From: Borreliella spielmanii | Lineage (GTDB): Bacteria; Spirochaetota; Spirochaetia; Borreliales; Borreliaceae | Assembly (NCBI RefSeq): GCF_014201705.1 | Contig: NZ_JACHFA010000002.1 | Location: 284,674 to 348,673, forward strand | Length of the DNA stretch: 64,000 nucleotides | Reading direction: 5' to 3' | Shown here: piece by piece, positions 9,131 to 18,202 of the stretch | Layout of the letters: each line of letters begins with the position of its first letter | Numbering within the stretch: the stretch's first letter is position 1 | Program-made: the position numbers and the translations under genes | The notes under the pieces: generated by a model | What the model saw: only the letters and a program-made list of their open reading frames with translations | The model's database searches: none | What the model was told of the DNA's origin: nothing

Positions 9131-12100
9131 ATGTTGGTAAAGAGAATAGTTAGCAAACCAATAACAATGTTGATTTTATTTTCGTTGTTAATGATGATAA
9201 GTTTATATACCTTTTCAAGATTAAAAGTAGATCTTTTGCCTGGAATTGATATTCCCCAAATAAGTATTAACACTGTTTATCCTGGTGCTTCTCCTAAAGA
9301 AGTTGAAGAGAGTGTTTCTAGAGTCCTTGAGAGTGGCTTGAGTTCGTTAAAGAATTTAAAAAATATATATAGCATTTCTTCTAAAGAAAATAGCATTGTT
9401 TCACTTGAATTTTATCATGGAACCGATTTAGATTTGGTTTTAAATGAAATTCGAGATGTTCTTGAATTGGTAAAATCTTCATTGCCCAGTAAATCACAGA
9501 CTCCCAGAATTTTTAGATATAATCTTAAAAATATTCCTGTAATGGAAATTGTTATTAATTCTGTAAGGCCAGTTTCTGAACTTAAAAGATATGCTGACGA
9601 GATTATTAAGCCCGGACTTGAAAGGCTTGATGGAGTTGCAATTGTTACTGTTAACGGGGGGAGTAAAAAGCGTGTTTTAATTGAAGTTTCTCAAAACAGA
9701 TTAGAGTCTTATGGGCTTTCTTTGTCAAGAGTATCTTCGATTATAGCATCTCAAAATTTAGAACTTTCAGCCGGTAATATACTAGAGAACAATTTAGAAT
9801 ATTTGGTTCAAGTGTCGGGAAAATTTAAATCAATTGAAGAGATAGGTAATGTGGTTATAGCTTATAAGATGCCCGACAGTTCTTCTGGCATAAATTTATC
9901 TCCTATTGAGATAAAACTTAAAGATATTGCTAATATTAAAACCGATTTTGAAGATTTGTCAGAATATGTTGAATATAATGGTCTGCCTTCAATTTCTTTA
10001 TCGGTTCAAAAACGTAGTGATGCTAATTCTATTGCAGTTTCTAATGTTGTTATGAGTGAAATAGAAAAATTGAAATTGTCTATGCCTAAAGATATGAGAT
10101 TAGAAATTGCTTCTGATAGTACTAATTTTATTAAAGCGTCCATTTCAACGGTTGTAAATTCAGCCTATTTTGGGGCTATGCTTGCAATATTTGTTATTTT
10201 TTTCTTTTTAAGAAGCTTTAGGGCCACAATAATTATTGGAATTTCTATTCCAATAGCAATTATTCTAACCTTTTGTTTAATGTATTTTGTAAATATTTCT
10301 CTTAACATTATGAGTCTTGCAGGTCTTGCTCTTGGGATTGGAATGGTTGTTGACTGTTCAATTGTTGTAATAGACAATATATACAAATATAGGCAAAAAG
10401 GAGCAAAGCTTATTTCATCTTCCATTCTAGGAGCCCAAGAGATGATGCTGCCTATTACATCGTCAACTTTTACTTCTATTTGTGTTTTTGGTCCATTTCT
10501 TATTTTTAAATCAGAACTTGGAGTGTATGGAGATTTTTTTAAAGACTTTTCATTTACGATCGTTATTTCTTTAGGTGTTTCTCTTTTAGTTGCGATTTTT
10601 TTAGTTCCTGTTTTATCAAGCCATTATGTCGGCTTATACACAAGTTTTCAAAGAAATATTAAGAATGCTTTTATTAGGAAAATCGATGTTTTTTTTCTTA
10701 ATATTTATTATTTTTTAGAATTTTTGTATATCAATTTATTAAATATAGTTTTAAATCATAAATTGATTTTTGGCCTGATTGTTTTTTTTAGTTTTATTGG
10801 TAGTTTGTTTTTAGGATTATTGCTAGATGTGACAACTTTTGATAGAGGAAAGGATAATTCAATTAGTATTAATTTAAATTTTCCTCATAGAACTAGCTTG
10901 GAATATGCAAAATTTTATTCTAATAGATTTTTAGAAATTGTAAAAAGTGAGGCTAAAGGATATAAAAGCATTATTTCTACTTTGGATGCTGACAGAATAA
11001 CTTTTAATGTATTGTTTCCTCTTAAGGAAGAGTTTCAAGATAAGTCGATTAAAAGTATAGATTACGATGCTATTAAATATAAAATTATGAATCGTATTGG
11101 AAATCTTTATCCTGAATTTAATATTGAGCCTTCCAGTGGCAATGCTTTAGGTGGTGGAGATTCTATTAAAATTAAAATTTCAGGGAATGATTTTGAATAT
11201 ATGAAAGATTATGGAAAAATTTTAGTTTCTATGTTAAAAAAGGAAATTCCTGAACTTGTAAATCCAAGACTTAGTATAAATGATGCTCAACTTCAAATTG
11301 GCGTTGAGATAGACAGAGCGCTAGCTTATAATTATGGTATTGACATGAATACCATTTTAAATGAGTTGAAGGCTAATGTTAATGGTATTGTTGCTGGGCA
11401 ATATGTAGAGAATGGACTTAATTATGATATTGTTCTCAAGCTTGATAGAATGGATGTTAAAAATTTAAAAGATTTGGAAAAAATATTTATTATAAATTCA
11501 TCTGGAGTTAAAATTCCTTTTTCATCAATAGCTACTTTTGAAAAAACCAATAAAGCTGAATCTATTTATAGAGAAAATCAAGCTTTAACTATTTATCTTA
11601 ATGCGGGCATTTCTCCAAATGATAATTTAACTCAAGTAACTGCAAAAGTTGTAGATTTTATTAATAATAAAGTGCCTCATAAAGAGGGCACGGTGCTTAA
11701 GGTTGAAGGAGAATATAATGAATTTTCAAATATCATGAATCAGTTTAAAATAATCATTATGATGGCTATTATTGTTGTATTTGGTATTATGGCTTCTCAA
11801 TTTGAATCTTTTTTAAAACCTTTTATTATTATTTTTACAATTCCTTTAACGGCAATAGGGGTTGTGCTTATACATTTTCTTGCAGGAGAAAAACTTTCTA
11901 TTTTTGCGGCAATTGGAATGCTTATGCTTGTTGGTGTTGTGGTAAATACAGGAATTGTACTTGTAGATTATACTGGTTTATTGATCAAGAGAGGATTTAA
12001 GCTAAGAGAAGCAATTGTTGAATCTTGCCGTTCAAGATTTAGACCAATTTTAATGTCTGCTTTGACTTCAATAATAGGTCTTATTCCAATGGCATTTTCT

Positions 12101-12343
12101 AGTGGGAGTGGAAATGAGCTTTTAAAGCCAATCGCATTCACTTTCATTGGTGGAATGACAGCTAGCACATTTCTTACTTTGTTTTTTATCCCCATGCTTT
12201 TTGAAATTTTTTCCAATATTGTTTTAAGTTTTAAACTTAGGTTAAAAAGAGTGCTTTCTAATGCAGATGTTGAAAAATCATTAAAAATTAATAATTCGGC
12301 TAAAAGTAGTTATGATAATCTATTTGAAGAAGATGGGGATTGA
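9131..12343 (+). CDS. besB: RND (AcrB/MexB-type) inner-membrane multidrug efflux pump
   Basis: This 1070-residue proton-driven pump has twelve predicted membrane helices in two halves. TM1 lies at about 9-28, helices cluster at about 335-500 and again at about 860-1035, and two large periplasmic loops fall between. The TM4 region LALGIGMVVDCSIVVIDNIYK (about 396-416) carries the acidic residues that relay protons in this family, with DC where many AcrB proteins have DD or DN. The N-terminal PGASPKEVEESV motif is typical of RND porter domains. It starts at ATG 9131, with a GGGAG Shine-Dalgarno, and ends one base before the PII-like gene. Substrates cannot be read from sequence. Confidence 0.94.
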   Translation: MLVKRIVSKPITMLILFSLLMMISLYTFSRLKVDLLPGIDIPQISINTVYPGASPKEVEESVSRVLESGLSSLKNLKNIYSISSKENSIVSLEFYHGTDLDLVLNEIRDVLELVKSSLPSKSQTPRIFRYNLKNIPVMEIVINSVRPVSELKRYADEIIKPGLERLDGVAIVTVNGGSKKRVLIEVSQNRLESYGLSLSRVSSIIASQNLELSAGNILENNLEYLVQVSGKFKSIEEIGNVVIAYKMPDSSSGINLSPIEIKLKDIANIKTDFEDLSEYVEYNGLPSISLSVQKRSDANSIAVSNVVMSEIEKLKLSMPKDMRLEIASDSTNFIKASISTVVNSAYFGAMLAIFVIFFFLRSFRATIIIGISIPIAIILTFCLMYFVNISLNIMSLAGLALGIGMVVDCSIVVIDNIYKYRQKGAKLISSSILGAQEMMLPITSSTFTSICVFGPFLIFKSELGVYGDFFKDFSFTIVISLGVSLLVAIFLVPVLSSHYVGLYTSFQRNIKNAFIRKIDVFFLNIYYFLEFLYINLLNIVLNHKLIFGLIVFFSFIGSLFLGLLLDVTTFDRGKDNSISINLNFPHRTSLEYAKFYSNRFLEIVKSEAKGYKSIISTLDADRITFNVLFPLKEEFQDKSIKSIDYDAIKYKIMNRIGNLYPEFNIEPSSGNALGGGDSIKIKISGNDFEYMKDYGKILVSMLKKEIPELVNPRLSINDAQLQIGVEIDRALAYNYGIDMNTILNELKANVNGIVAGQYVENGLNYDIVLKLDRMDVKNLKDLEKIFIINSSGVKIPFSSIATFEKTNKAESIYRENQALTIYLNAGISPNDNLTQVTAKVVDFINNKVPHKEGTVLKVEGEYNEFSNIMNQFKIIIMMAIIVVFGIMASQFESFLKPFIIIFTIPLTAIGVVLIHFLAGEKLSIFAAIGMLMLVGVVVNTGIVLVDYTGLLIKRGFKLREAIVESCRSRFRPILMSALTSIIGLIPMAFSSGSGNELLKPIAFTFIGGMTASTFLTLFFIPMLFEIFSNIVLSFKLRLKRVLSNADVEKSLKINNSAKSSYDNLFEEDGD

Positions 12344-12344
12344 T

Positions 12345-12653
12345 ATGACTAAATTTTATAAGTATAGGATTGAAATAATTTCCAACTTATCTTTAGAGCT
12401 TGATGTTTTTGAATATATGGAAAAAATAGAACAAGAGTTAGGAGAGCTTATATATTATTCTAAGATAGAAAATGTTTACGGAAAAGGTAGGAAGGGGGAA
12501 AAACATGGTAACGGTGTTTGGCCAGAAGAAAATTTTATTCTAATTATTTATACTTCCAATCAATCTATTGTTAATAGATTGAAGGATATTGTAGATGATT
12601 TGAATCGTTCTTACCCCACAGAGGGGATTAATTTTTTTGTTTTGAGTAATTAA
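12345..12653 (+). CDS. Small PII-like protein at the end of the bes operon
   Basis: This 102-residue protein begins at ATG 12345, one base after the besB stop, with a GGGG Shine-Dalgarno inside the besB end. Predicted structure is a compact beta-alpha-beta-beta-alpha-beta unit. The glycine-rich loop VYGKGRKGEKHGNGVWPEEN (about 47-66) sits where PII-family signalling proteins have their flexible T-loop. Small PII-like proteins are known beside RND and other transporters, where they may sense nucleotides or metals. The transporter link is from context and the PII-fold reading is inference from pattern only. It lacks signal peptide and membrane segments, so it should act in the cytoplasm, perhaps on BesB. 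Confidence 0.6.
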   Translation: MTKFYKYRIEIISNLSLELDVFEYMEKIEQELGELIYYSKIENVYGKGRKGEKHGNGVWPEENFILIIYTSNQSIVNRLKDIVDDLNRSYPTEGINFFVLSN

Positions 12654-12746
12654 TCAGCAAAGGGTATTAATTTTAAAAAATTAAGAATGTTGCAATCGGG
12701 TGATTAAATTTATGTTAATATTCCTATAGACATTTTTAAATAATTA

Positions 12747-12772
12747 GAACACTTATTTCAAAATAAGTGTTC
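12747..12772. repeat. Perfect inverted repeat upstream of the acyl-CoA ligase gene
   Basis: GAACACTTATTT (12747-12758) and AAATAAGTGTTC (12761-12772) are exact reverse complements separated by CA. No T-tract follows on either strand, so it is a poor intrinsic terminator for the bes operon, which ended 93 bases earlier. It lies about 60 bases upstream of the TATAAT (12831-12836) of the next gene. The rest of this 216-base gap shows no gene. Confidence 0.8.
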
Positions 12773-12869
12773 GATTGTCTTAGTAGAAGGCTTTATGAAT
12801 ACTTTTTTATGAATTTATGGTTAATAATGATATAATAAACCATATTAATTTTGTTGAAAGGAGGATTGT

Positions 12870-14762
12870 ATGTCGATAGCAAAGGCATTTTTTGAAGTGG
12901 CTGATCAACAAAAGGATAAAATTGCTCAAATATATAAAGTTTGCGATGGATATACTCATATTACTTATGGCGACTTAAAAAACAATGTTTTAAGGCTTGC
13001 TTCCTTTTTAAAGTCAATCAATGTTAAGCATCAAGATAAAATATTTATTTGCTCTGAGAATAGGGCTGAATGGACTGTAATAGATTTTGCAATTTTATCT
13101 TTGGGTGCTGTTGATATTCCAAAAGGCTCTGATGTTACTCTTTTTGAAGCTGAAATTATTTTTAACTCCGTTCTTCCAAGTATAGTTATTTTAGAAAATT
13201 TAACTCTTCTTGATATGTTTGTTAGAATTCCATTTACAGTAAAACCAATATTTATTATTATTGAAAATTTAAACAAAGAAGATAGACTAAGGTATAGTGA
13301 TTTTGAAATTTATACCTATAGTGATTGCATTTTATTTGGAGATAATTTAAGAAAAGATTCAGAAATTATTGAGATTGCAAGTAAAGTTGATTCTAATGAT
13401 ATGGCAACAATAATATATACTTCTGGAACAACGGGTCATCCAAAGGGAGTAATGCTAAGCCATGCTAATCTTCTTTATCAGGTTTCTAGCTTTAGCTTAA
13501 TGGTTGATACACAAGTGGGGCAAATATTTATGTGCATTTTGCCAATTTGGCATTCTTTTCAAAGGTCTTTTTCTTACAATATTTTCCTCAAGGGTATGGT
13601 TTGTTTATTTTCTACTATTGTTCCAAGAGCCATGCTTAATGATATTAAGAATATTAATCCTCATTATATTGCAGCAGTTCCTAGGCTTTGGATTGCAATA
13701 AGGCAAAATATTTACAAAGAAGTTTCTAAAAAACCGTTTATTTTTAGAATAATTTTTCATTTTTTTGTAAAATTGGCATTTCTTAGCGATATTTGCTATA
13801 GGGTGGTGATGGGGCTTTATCCGGATAATGGGTTTAGTTTATTTTTTCCTATAAAAAAAATTTTAGGAACATTTGGGTTAATCTGCTTATTTCCTTTTAA
13901 AGCTTTGGGAAATATTTTGATTTTTAATAAAATAAATAAAATTTTAGGTAATAATTTTGTTGTTGGAATTACTGGTGGTGGGAGTATGTCTTTGTCTGTT
14001 GTTAGATTTTTTAATTCAATTGGCATTGAACTTGCTAATGCTTATGGATTAACAGAAACTTCACCTGGAGTGGCTTCTAATAAACATAAAAAAGTGATTA
14101 TTGGGACTTGCGGTAAAATTTTACCTGGAACTGTTGCTGAGATTAGAGATGCTGATGGAAATAAACTTGAAAAGCCCGGAAAAGGAATTTTGTTTGTAAA
14201 AGGACCTCAAGTAATGCTTGGATATTATAATGATAGGGAGGCAACTTGCAGGATTATTGGTTCTGATGGTTTTTTAAACACGGGGGATATTGCAAAATTA
14301 TCCAAGGACAATGTTGTTCAAATTATTGGCCGAGAAAAAGATACAATTGTTTTGAATAATGGAGAGAATGTTGAGCCTGGTCCAATTGAGATTAAGCTTG
14401 AAGAATCAATATTAATAGAAAAAGCGGTTGTTGTAGGACAAGATCAAAAATTTTTAGGCGCCCTTATTCTTCCAAATTTTGAAGAAATAAATAAGTATCT
14501 AGAAAGTGTTGGGCAAAAAATTTTTGATGCTAATAATAGACGTCAAATTATTGCAAACAATATTGTTCTTAAGGCTGTAAATGATGAAATAAAAAAATTA
14601 ATCAATAGAACCAATGGATTTAAGCCTTTTGAGCAGATATTGAAGTTTACTCTTTTAGAAAAACCATTTGAAGTTGGTAAAGAAATGTCTATTAAGATGG
14701 ATATTAAGCGAAGCTATATTTTAAATTTTTATAAAAATGAAATTAAAAATTTATTTACTTGA
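12870..14762 (+). CDS. Long-chain fatty-acid--CoA ligase (AMP-binding enzyme)
   Basis: This 630-residue adenylate-forming enzyme activates a fatty acid with ATP and joins it to CoA. Motifs are the P-loop-like YTSGTTGHPKG (183-193), AYGLTETSPG (about 389-398), LNTGDIAKLS (about 470) and the hinge GREKDTIVLNNGENVEP (about 486-502), in the usual order and spacing. The long form with an inserted middle region resembles bacterial FadD15/eukaryotic ACSL-type ligases rather than short FadD. Borrelia cannot make fatty acids, so it must activate scavenged ones for phospholipids and lipoproteins. ATG 12870 follows an excellent AAAGGAGG (12857-12864), and TATAAT at 12831-12836 is the likely -10. It converges on the PBP gene with a 3-base gap. 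Confidence 0.92.
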   Translation: MSIAKAFFEVADQQKDKIAQIYKVCDGYTHITYGDLKNNVLRLASFLKSINVKHQDKIFICSENRAEWTVIDFAILSLGAVDIPKGSDVTLFEAEIIFNSVLPSIVILENLTLLDMFVRIPFTVKPIFIIIENLNKEDRLRYSDFEIYTYSDCILFGDNLRKDSEIIEIASKVDSNDMATIIYTSGTTGHPKGVMLSHANLLYQVSSFSLMVDTQVGQIFMCILPIWHSFQRSFSYNIFLKGMVCLFSTIVPRAMLNDIKNINPHYIAAVPRLWIAIRQNIYKEVSKKPFIFRIIFHFFVKLAFLSDICYRVVMGLYPDNGFSLFFPIKKILGTFGLICLFPFKALGNILIFNKINKILGNNFVVGITGGGSMSLSVVRFFNSIGIELANAYGLTETSPGVASNKHKKVIIGTCGKILPGTVAEIRDADGNKLEKPGKGILFVKGPQVMLGYYNDREATCRIIGSDGFLNTGDIAKLSKDNVVQIIGREKDTIVLNNGENVEPGPIEIKLEESILIEKAVVVGQDQKFLGALILPNFEEINKYLESVGQKIFDANNRRQIIANNIVLKAVNDEIKKLINRTNGFKPFEQILKFTLLEKPFEVGKEMSIKMDIKRSYILNFYKNEIKNLFT

Positions 14763-14765
14763 TTA

Positions 14766-16652
14766 TTATTTTAAATGCAGCTCAAGCTCTACTATGTCTT
14801 CTAATTTTGTATTAGGGGGTATGCTTTGCTTGTAAACAAATCCGTCACCATTTATTTTTATTTTTATAGTATTTTTATAATATTTTAATATGTCTATTGA
14901 TTCTCTTTTAGAGAGGTTGATAAAATTTGGCAAATATTCTTTGTTTTTATGGTTAGTGACGGTTTTAGGGATTTTAATTTTTGATGGCATTTTGATTTTT
15001 TTATATGAGTTTGTATTTTGTTGATGTTCAATAAATTCTATTATTTCTTTTGCCATTGGAGCTGCTATTCTTGTTCCATATATTATTTTTTTGGGATATC
15101 TGTATACAATATAAATAATATATTTTGGTTGTTCTGTAGGGTATATTGCCAAGATAGAGGATGTATAGTCTTCTTCTGAGTATTTTCCGGTTTTTCTATC
15201 AATGGCCTGAGATGTTCCGCTTTTTGCAGAAATGTCGAGATTTTTAATTTTAAGATTTGGAATTCCACCTTTATTTACAACTTCTCTCATCATTTTTAAA
15301 ACTTTTTGTGCTGAATTCTTGGATATTACCCTTTTTATTTCTTCCTTATCAAATTTCTTAATATTTTCTCCCTTATCAGTGCTTATTTTTTTTATTATTC
15401 TGGGTTTTAACATTATTCCATTGTTACCTAGTGTGCTTGCGGCTTGCAATATTTGAACCGCTGACACCCCTATTTCTTGTCCAAATCCAATTGTAGCTTT
15501 ACTTCGTCCTGACCATTTTGAATAATGATTTAACAATCCTTTTGTTTCTCCAGGAAATGGAAATCCAACTTTTTCTCCAAATCCAAAATCTAAAAGTTTT
15601 TTGTAAAAGTATTCATCGCTAACTTTTTCAGTAATGTAAGCTATTCCTACATTTGATGAATAAACTAAAATCTCTGTAGAATCAATATATTTATAGGGAG
15701 GATTTAAGGTTTTGATTGTGATTTTCTCTCCTGACGGAAATTGTTTTTGATATATTCCATTGTCTAAAAATTTTTCTTTTAAATTTAATTTTCCACTTTC
15801 TAATAGTATTGCAACTGTAAAAATTTTATTAATGCTTCCAGGCTCATAGGTTAACGATGAAGAAAGGTTTTTTCGTATTTCTTCAGGATATTCAGAATAA
15901 AAGTTTGCATCATATTGAGGAAATTGAACCATGGACAATATTTCTCCATTTTGGGAGTTCATTACTAAAGTGATTAAACTTTCGGGATTATTTTCTTTAA
16001 AGTATTTTTTAGCTATTTTGCTAACACCTTGTTGTAGATTCATATCTATTGTTAAGTAGATATTATTTGTTTCTAATTCTTCATTTAAAAATTGTTGTCT
16101 GGTTTTGTCTTTTCCTAAGATACTATTTAGAGAAAATTCAATGCCTTCAAGGCCAAGATTATCTATTCCCACAAAGCCAGTAATATTACTTGTGGTGTAT
16201 CTAAAAGGATAAATTCTTGTGTAATCAGGATATAAGGTAATGTTTGAGAGCCTACCTTCAGCTTGAATTCTTTTGATTAAATCAGATTCTTCCCTTTTTA
16301 TTTTTCTTTTTATATATAAAAATCCTTTATTTGAGGAAAGCTTTTCTTTTAAAATTCTTGAATCAATTTGGAGTATTGCACCAAGAGTTTCGGATGTGTT
16401 GACAATGTTTTCTATTTTTTGAGGATTTGTTCCAATTGAGTAAGATTTTGAAGAGAATGCTATTGGTTTGCCATTTCTATCATAAATTGTTCCCCTTTTA
16501 ACAATATCATTTGACTTTAAAGATACTATATTGTCTGGACTGTTATTGAAGACCATTAATATTAAATATTTGTAAATAGTTAGCAAAGTTATAACCAAGA
16601 ATATTGTTAATATTGTTTTTGTTCGATACTTATTGTTAAGTCTTTTGGTCAT
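14766..16652 (-). CDS. Class B penicillin-binding protein (transpeptidase, FtsI/PBP2-like) with C-terminal PASTA domain
   Basis: This 628-residue peptidoglycan transpeptidase has one N-terminal membrane anchor (about 12-34). A dimerisation domain begins with RGTIYDRNGKPIA (53-65). The catalytic triad of motifs is S273-I-N-K276, S332-S-N334 and K477-S-G-T480. The last 65 residues look like one PASTA repeat (LPNFINLSKRESIDILK), common in FtsI-type division PBPs. It starts at ATG 16652 with AAGGGG 10 bases upstream on the minus strand. It is flanked by unrelated plus-strand genes and is not in a dcw cluster. The division-specific role (FtsI) is likely from length and PASTA but not proven, because a PBP2-type role would look similar. 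Confidence 0.9.
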   Translation of the reverse strand: MTKRLNNKYRTKTILTIFLVITLLTIYKYLILMVFNNSPDNIVSLKSNDIVKRGTIYDRNGKPIAFSSKSYSIGTNPQKIENIVNTSETLGAILQIDSRILKEKLSSNKGFLYIKRKIKREESDLIKRIQAEGRLSNITLYPDYTRIYPFRYTTSNITGFVGIDNLGLEGIEFSLNSILGKDKTRQQFLNEELETNNIYLTIDMNLQQGVSKIAKKYFKENNPESLITLVMNSQNGEILSMVQFPQYDANFYSEYPEEIRKNLSSSLTYEPGSINKIFTVAILLESGKLNLKEKFLDNGIYQKQFPSGEKITIKTLNPPYKYIDSTEILVYSSNVGIAYITEKVSDEYFYKKLLDFGFGEKVGFPFPGETKGLLNHYSKWSGRSKATIGFGQEIGVSAVQILQAASTLGNNGIMLKPRIIKKISTDKGENIKKFDKEEIKRVISKNSAQKVLKMMREVVNKGGIPNLKIKNLDISAKSGTSQAIDRKTGKYSEEDYTSSILAIYPTEQPKYIIYIVYRYPKKIIYGTRIAAPMAKEIIEFIEHQQNTNSYKKIKMPSKIKIPKTVTNHKNKEYLPNFINLSKRESIDILKYYKNTIKIKINGDGFVYKQSIPPNTKLEDIVELELHLK

Positions 16653-16713
16653 GAGCTTTAGACCCCTTAAATTATTTTATGACTATAGGAAATAAAAAAT
16701 TATTCATTTTTTT

Positions 16714-16741
16714 TTGCATCTATATTATTATATGTTATTAT
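16714..16741 (+). promoter_or_regulatory. Candidate hisS promoter
   Basis: TTGCAT (16714-16719) and TATTAT (16736-16741) are separated by 16 bases. The predicted mRNA start near 16748 lies upstream of the ATG at 16786. It also argues against the in-frame upstream ATG at 16714, which would overlap this promoter. Confidence 0.5.
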
Positions 16742-16785
16742 ATTCTGAAAAAGTAAATTGCTATGTAGCAGGGGGTATAAATCTA

Positions 16786-18156
16786 ATGGACATTAAAACT
16801 TTAAAAGGCTTTAAAGATTATTTACCAAAAGATTCTTTGATTCGAATTCATATTGTTAGGCAGATATTTAGCGTTCTTAATTCTTATAATTTTGATTTAA
16901 TAGATACTCCAGTTCTTGAATATTCGGATTTACTTTTAAAAAAAAGTGGGGATGAGACCGAAAAGCAAATTTATAGATTTAAAGATAATGGAGGTAGAGA
17001 TGTTTCCATGCGATTTGATTTAACTGTTCCTTTTGCTAGATTTGTTGCTACAAATATTTCCGATTTGAAATTTCCTTTCAGACGCTCTCAATTTGGAAAA
17101 GTTTTTAGAGGCGAGAATTCTCAAAAAGGTAGGTACAGAGAATTTATGCAATTCGATTTTGATATAGTTGGAGAGGACAGTTTTAGAGGCGATGCTGAGA
17201 TTCTTTCTGTTGTGTATTATGGACTTGAAGAGATTTTTTTAAATTTCATAGAAGGCATTAATAAAAAATTTATTATCCATTATTCCCATCTTGGTATATT
17301 AAATTCTTTTTTTGAACAGTTAGGAATTAAAGAAAAATCTCTTTTTATTTTAAGAAATATTGACAAAATAGATAAAATAGGAATTGACAAGGTTAAAGAG
17401 ACTTTGCTTCTTGAGATCGAAAAAGAAGCAGTAGATTTAATCTTAAGTTTAGTGAACTTGCAAGGTACTTTTAAAGACAAAATACAAGTCTTAAAAAGCA
17501 TTTTAGGTGATAATGAGTCTGTTAAGAGAGTAGAAGATGTTTTTCAGCATCTTAGTTTATTAAAAATTCAAGATTCTTTTAATTTGAATCTTAAAATATC
17601 TCGAGGGCTTGATTATTATACAGGGATTGTTTTTGAATCTGAGGTGTTTGGTAGTAATATGGGTAGTGTTTGTAGTGGGGGAAGATACGATAATTTGGTT
17701 TCTTCGTTCTCAGGCTCTACGCAAAAGGTTTCAGGAGTTGGGGGATCTTTTGGTGTTGATAGAATAAAGGATATAATTGATCTTGAAAAGTTTAGTTATG
17801 TTAAAATATTTGTTACCAAGGCCAGGTCTAAAGTTTTAATTGTAAATCTAGATAGTGCTTTGCAAAATTATTATTATGAGCTTGCTACTAGGTTTAGAAA
17901 TCATGATTATTCTAAGGTTAAAAATATTTCTTGTGAAGTTTATTTTAAAAATAAAAATGGCAAAAATATTAAAGAACAAATAGAATATGCTTTAAGTAAA
18001 GAAATAAGATTTTTAGTTTTTGTTGGTCAAGAAGAATATAAAGAAAATAAAATGAAAGTAAGAGATTTGACAAAAAAAGAAGAGTTGCTGCTTTCTTTTG
18101 AAGAGTCAATAAATGTTATCAAATGCAATGAAAAGTTACTGTGTACCCCTTTTTAA
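16786..18156 (+). CDS. hisS: Histidyl-tRNA synthetase
   Basis: This 456-residue class II aminoacyl-tRNA synthetase charges tRNA-His. The N-terminus MDIKTLKGFKDYLPKDS is typical. Motif 2 is in FRGENSQKGRYREFMQFDFD, the histidine-specific stretch is GLDYYTGIVFE, and motif 3 is in GVGGSFGVDRI. A C-terminal anticodon-binding domain follows (about 350-456). I use ATG 16786, about 10 bases after GGGGG (16771-16775). An upstream in-frame ATG at 16714 would add 24 non-conserved residues and overlap the promoter. The gene stands alone, between a minus-strand PBP gene and a convergent TPR gene. Confidence 0.95.
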   Translation: MDIKTLKGFKDYLPKDSLIRIHIVRQIFSVLNSYNFDLIDTPVLEYSDLLLKKSGDETEKQIYRFKDNGGRDVSMRFDLTVPFARFVATNISDLKFPFRRSQFGKVFRGENSQKGRYREFMQFDFDIVGEDSFRGDAEILSVVYYGLEEIFLNFIEGINKKFIIHYSHLGILNSFFEQLGIKEKSLFILRNIDKIDKIGIDKVKETLLLEIEKEAVDLILSLVNLQGTFKDKIQVLKSILGDNESVKRVEDVFQHLSLLKIQDSFNLNLKISRGLDYYTGIVFESEVFGSNMGSVCSGGRYDNLVSSFSGSTQKVSGVGGSFGVDRIKDIIDLEKFSYVKIFVTKARSKVLIVNLDSALQNYYYELATRFRNHDYSKVKNISCEVYFKNKNGKNIKEQIEYALSKEIRFLVFVGQEEYKENKMKVRDLTKKEELLLSFEESINVIKCNEKLLCTPF

Positions 18157-18202
18157 TCTTAAATGCTAATTGTTTTGAAAAATTTAGGCAAAGATATCAA
18201 GA

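Noticed and set aside
12814..12842. Imperfect palindrome ATGGTT...AACCAT around the acyl-CoA ligase -10
   Set aside because: Arms of only 6 bp in very AT-rich DNA; chance occurrence cannot be excluded, so it is not listed as an operator.
16714..16785. Longer hisS product starting at ATG 16714
   Set aside because: The 24 extra residues do not resemble HisRS, the region overlaps the best promoter, and GGGGG is placed for ATG 16786.
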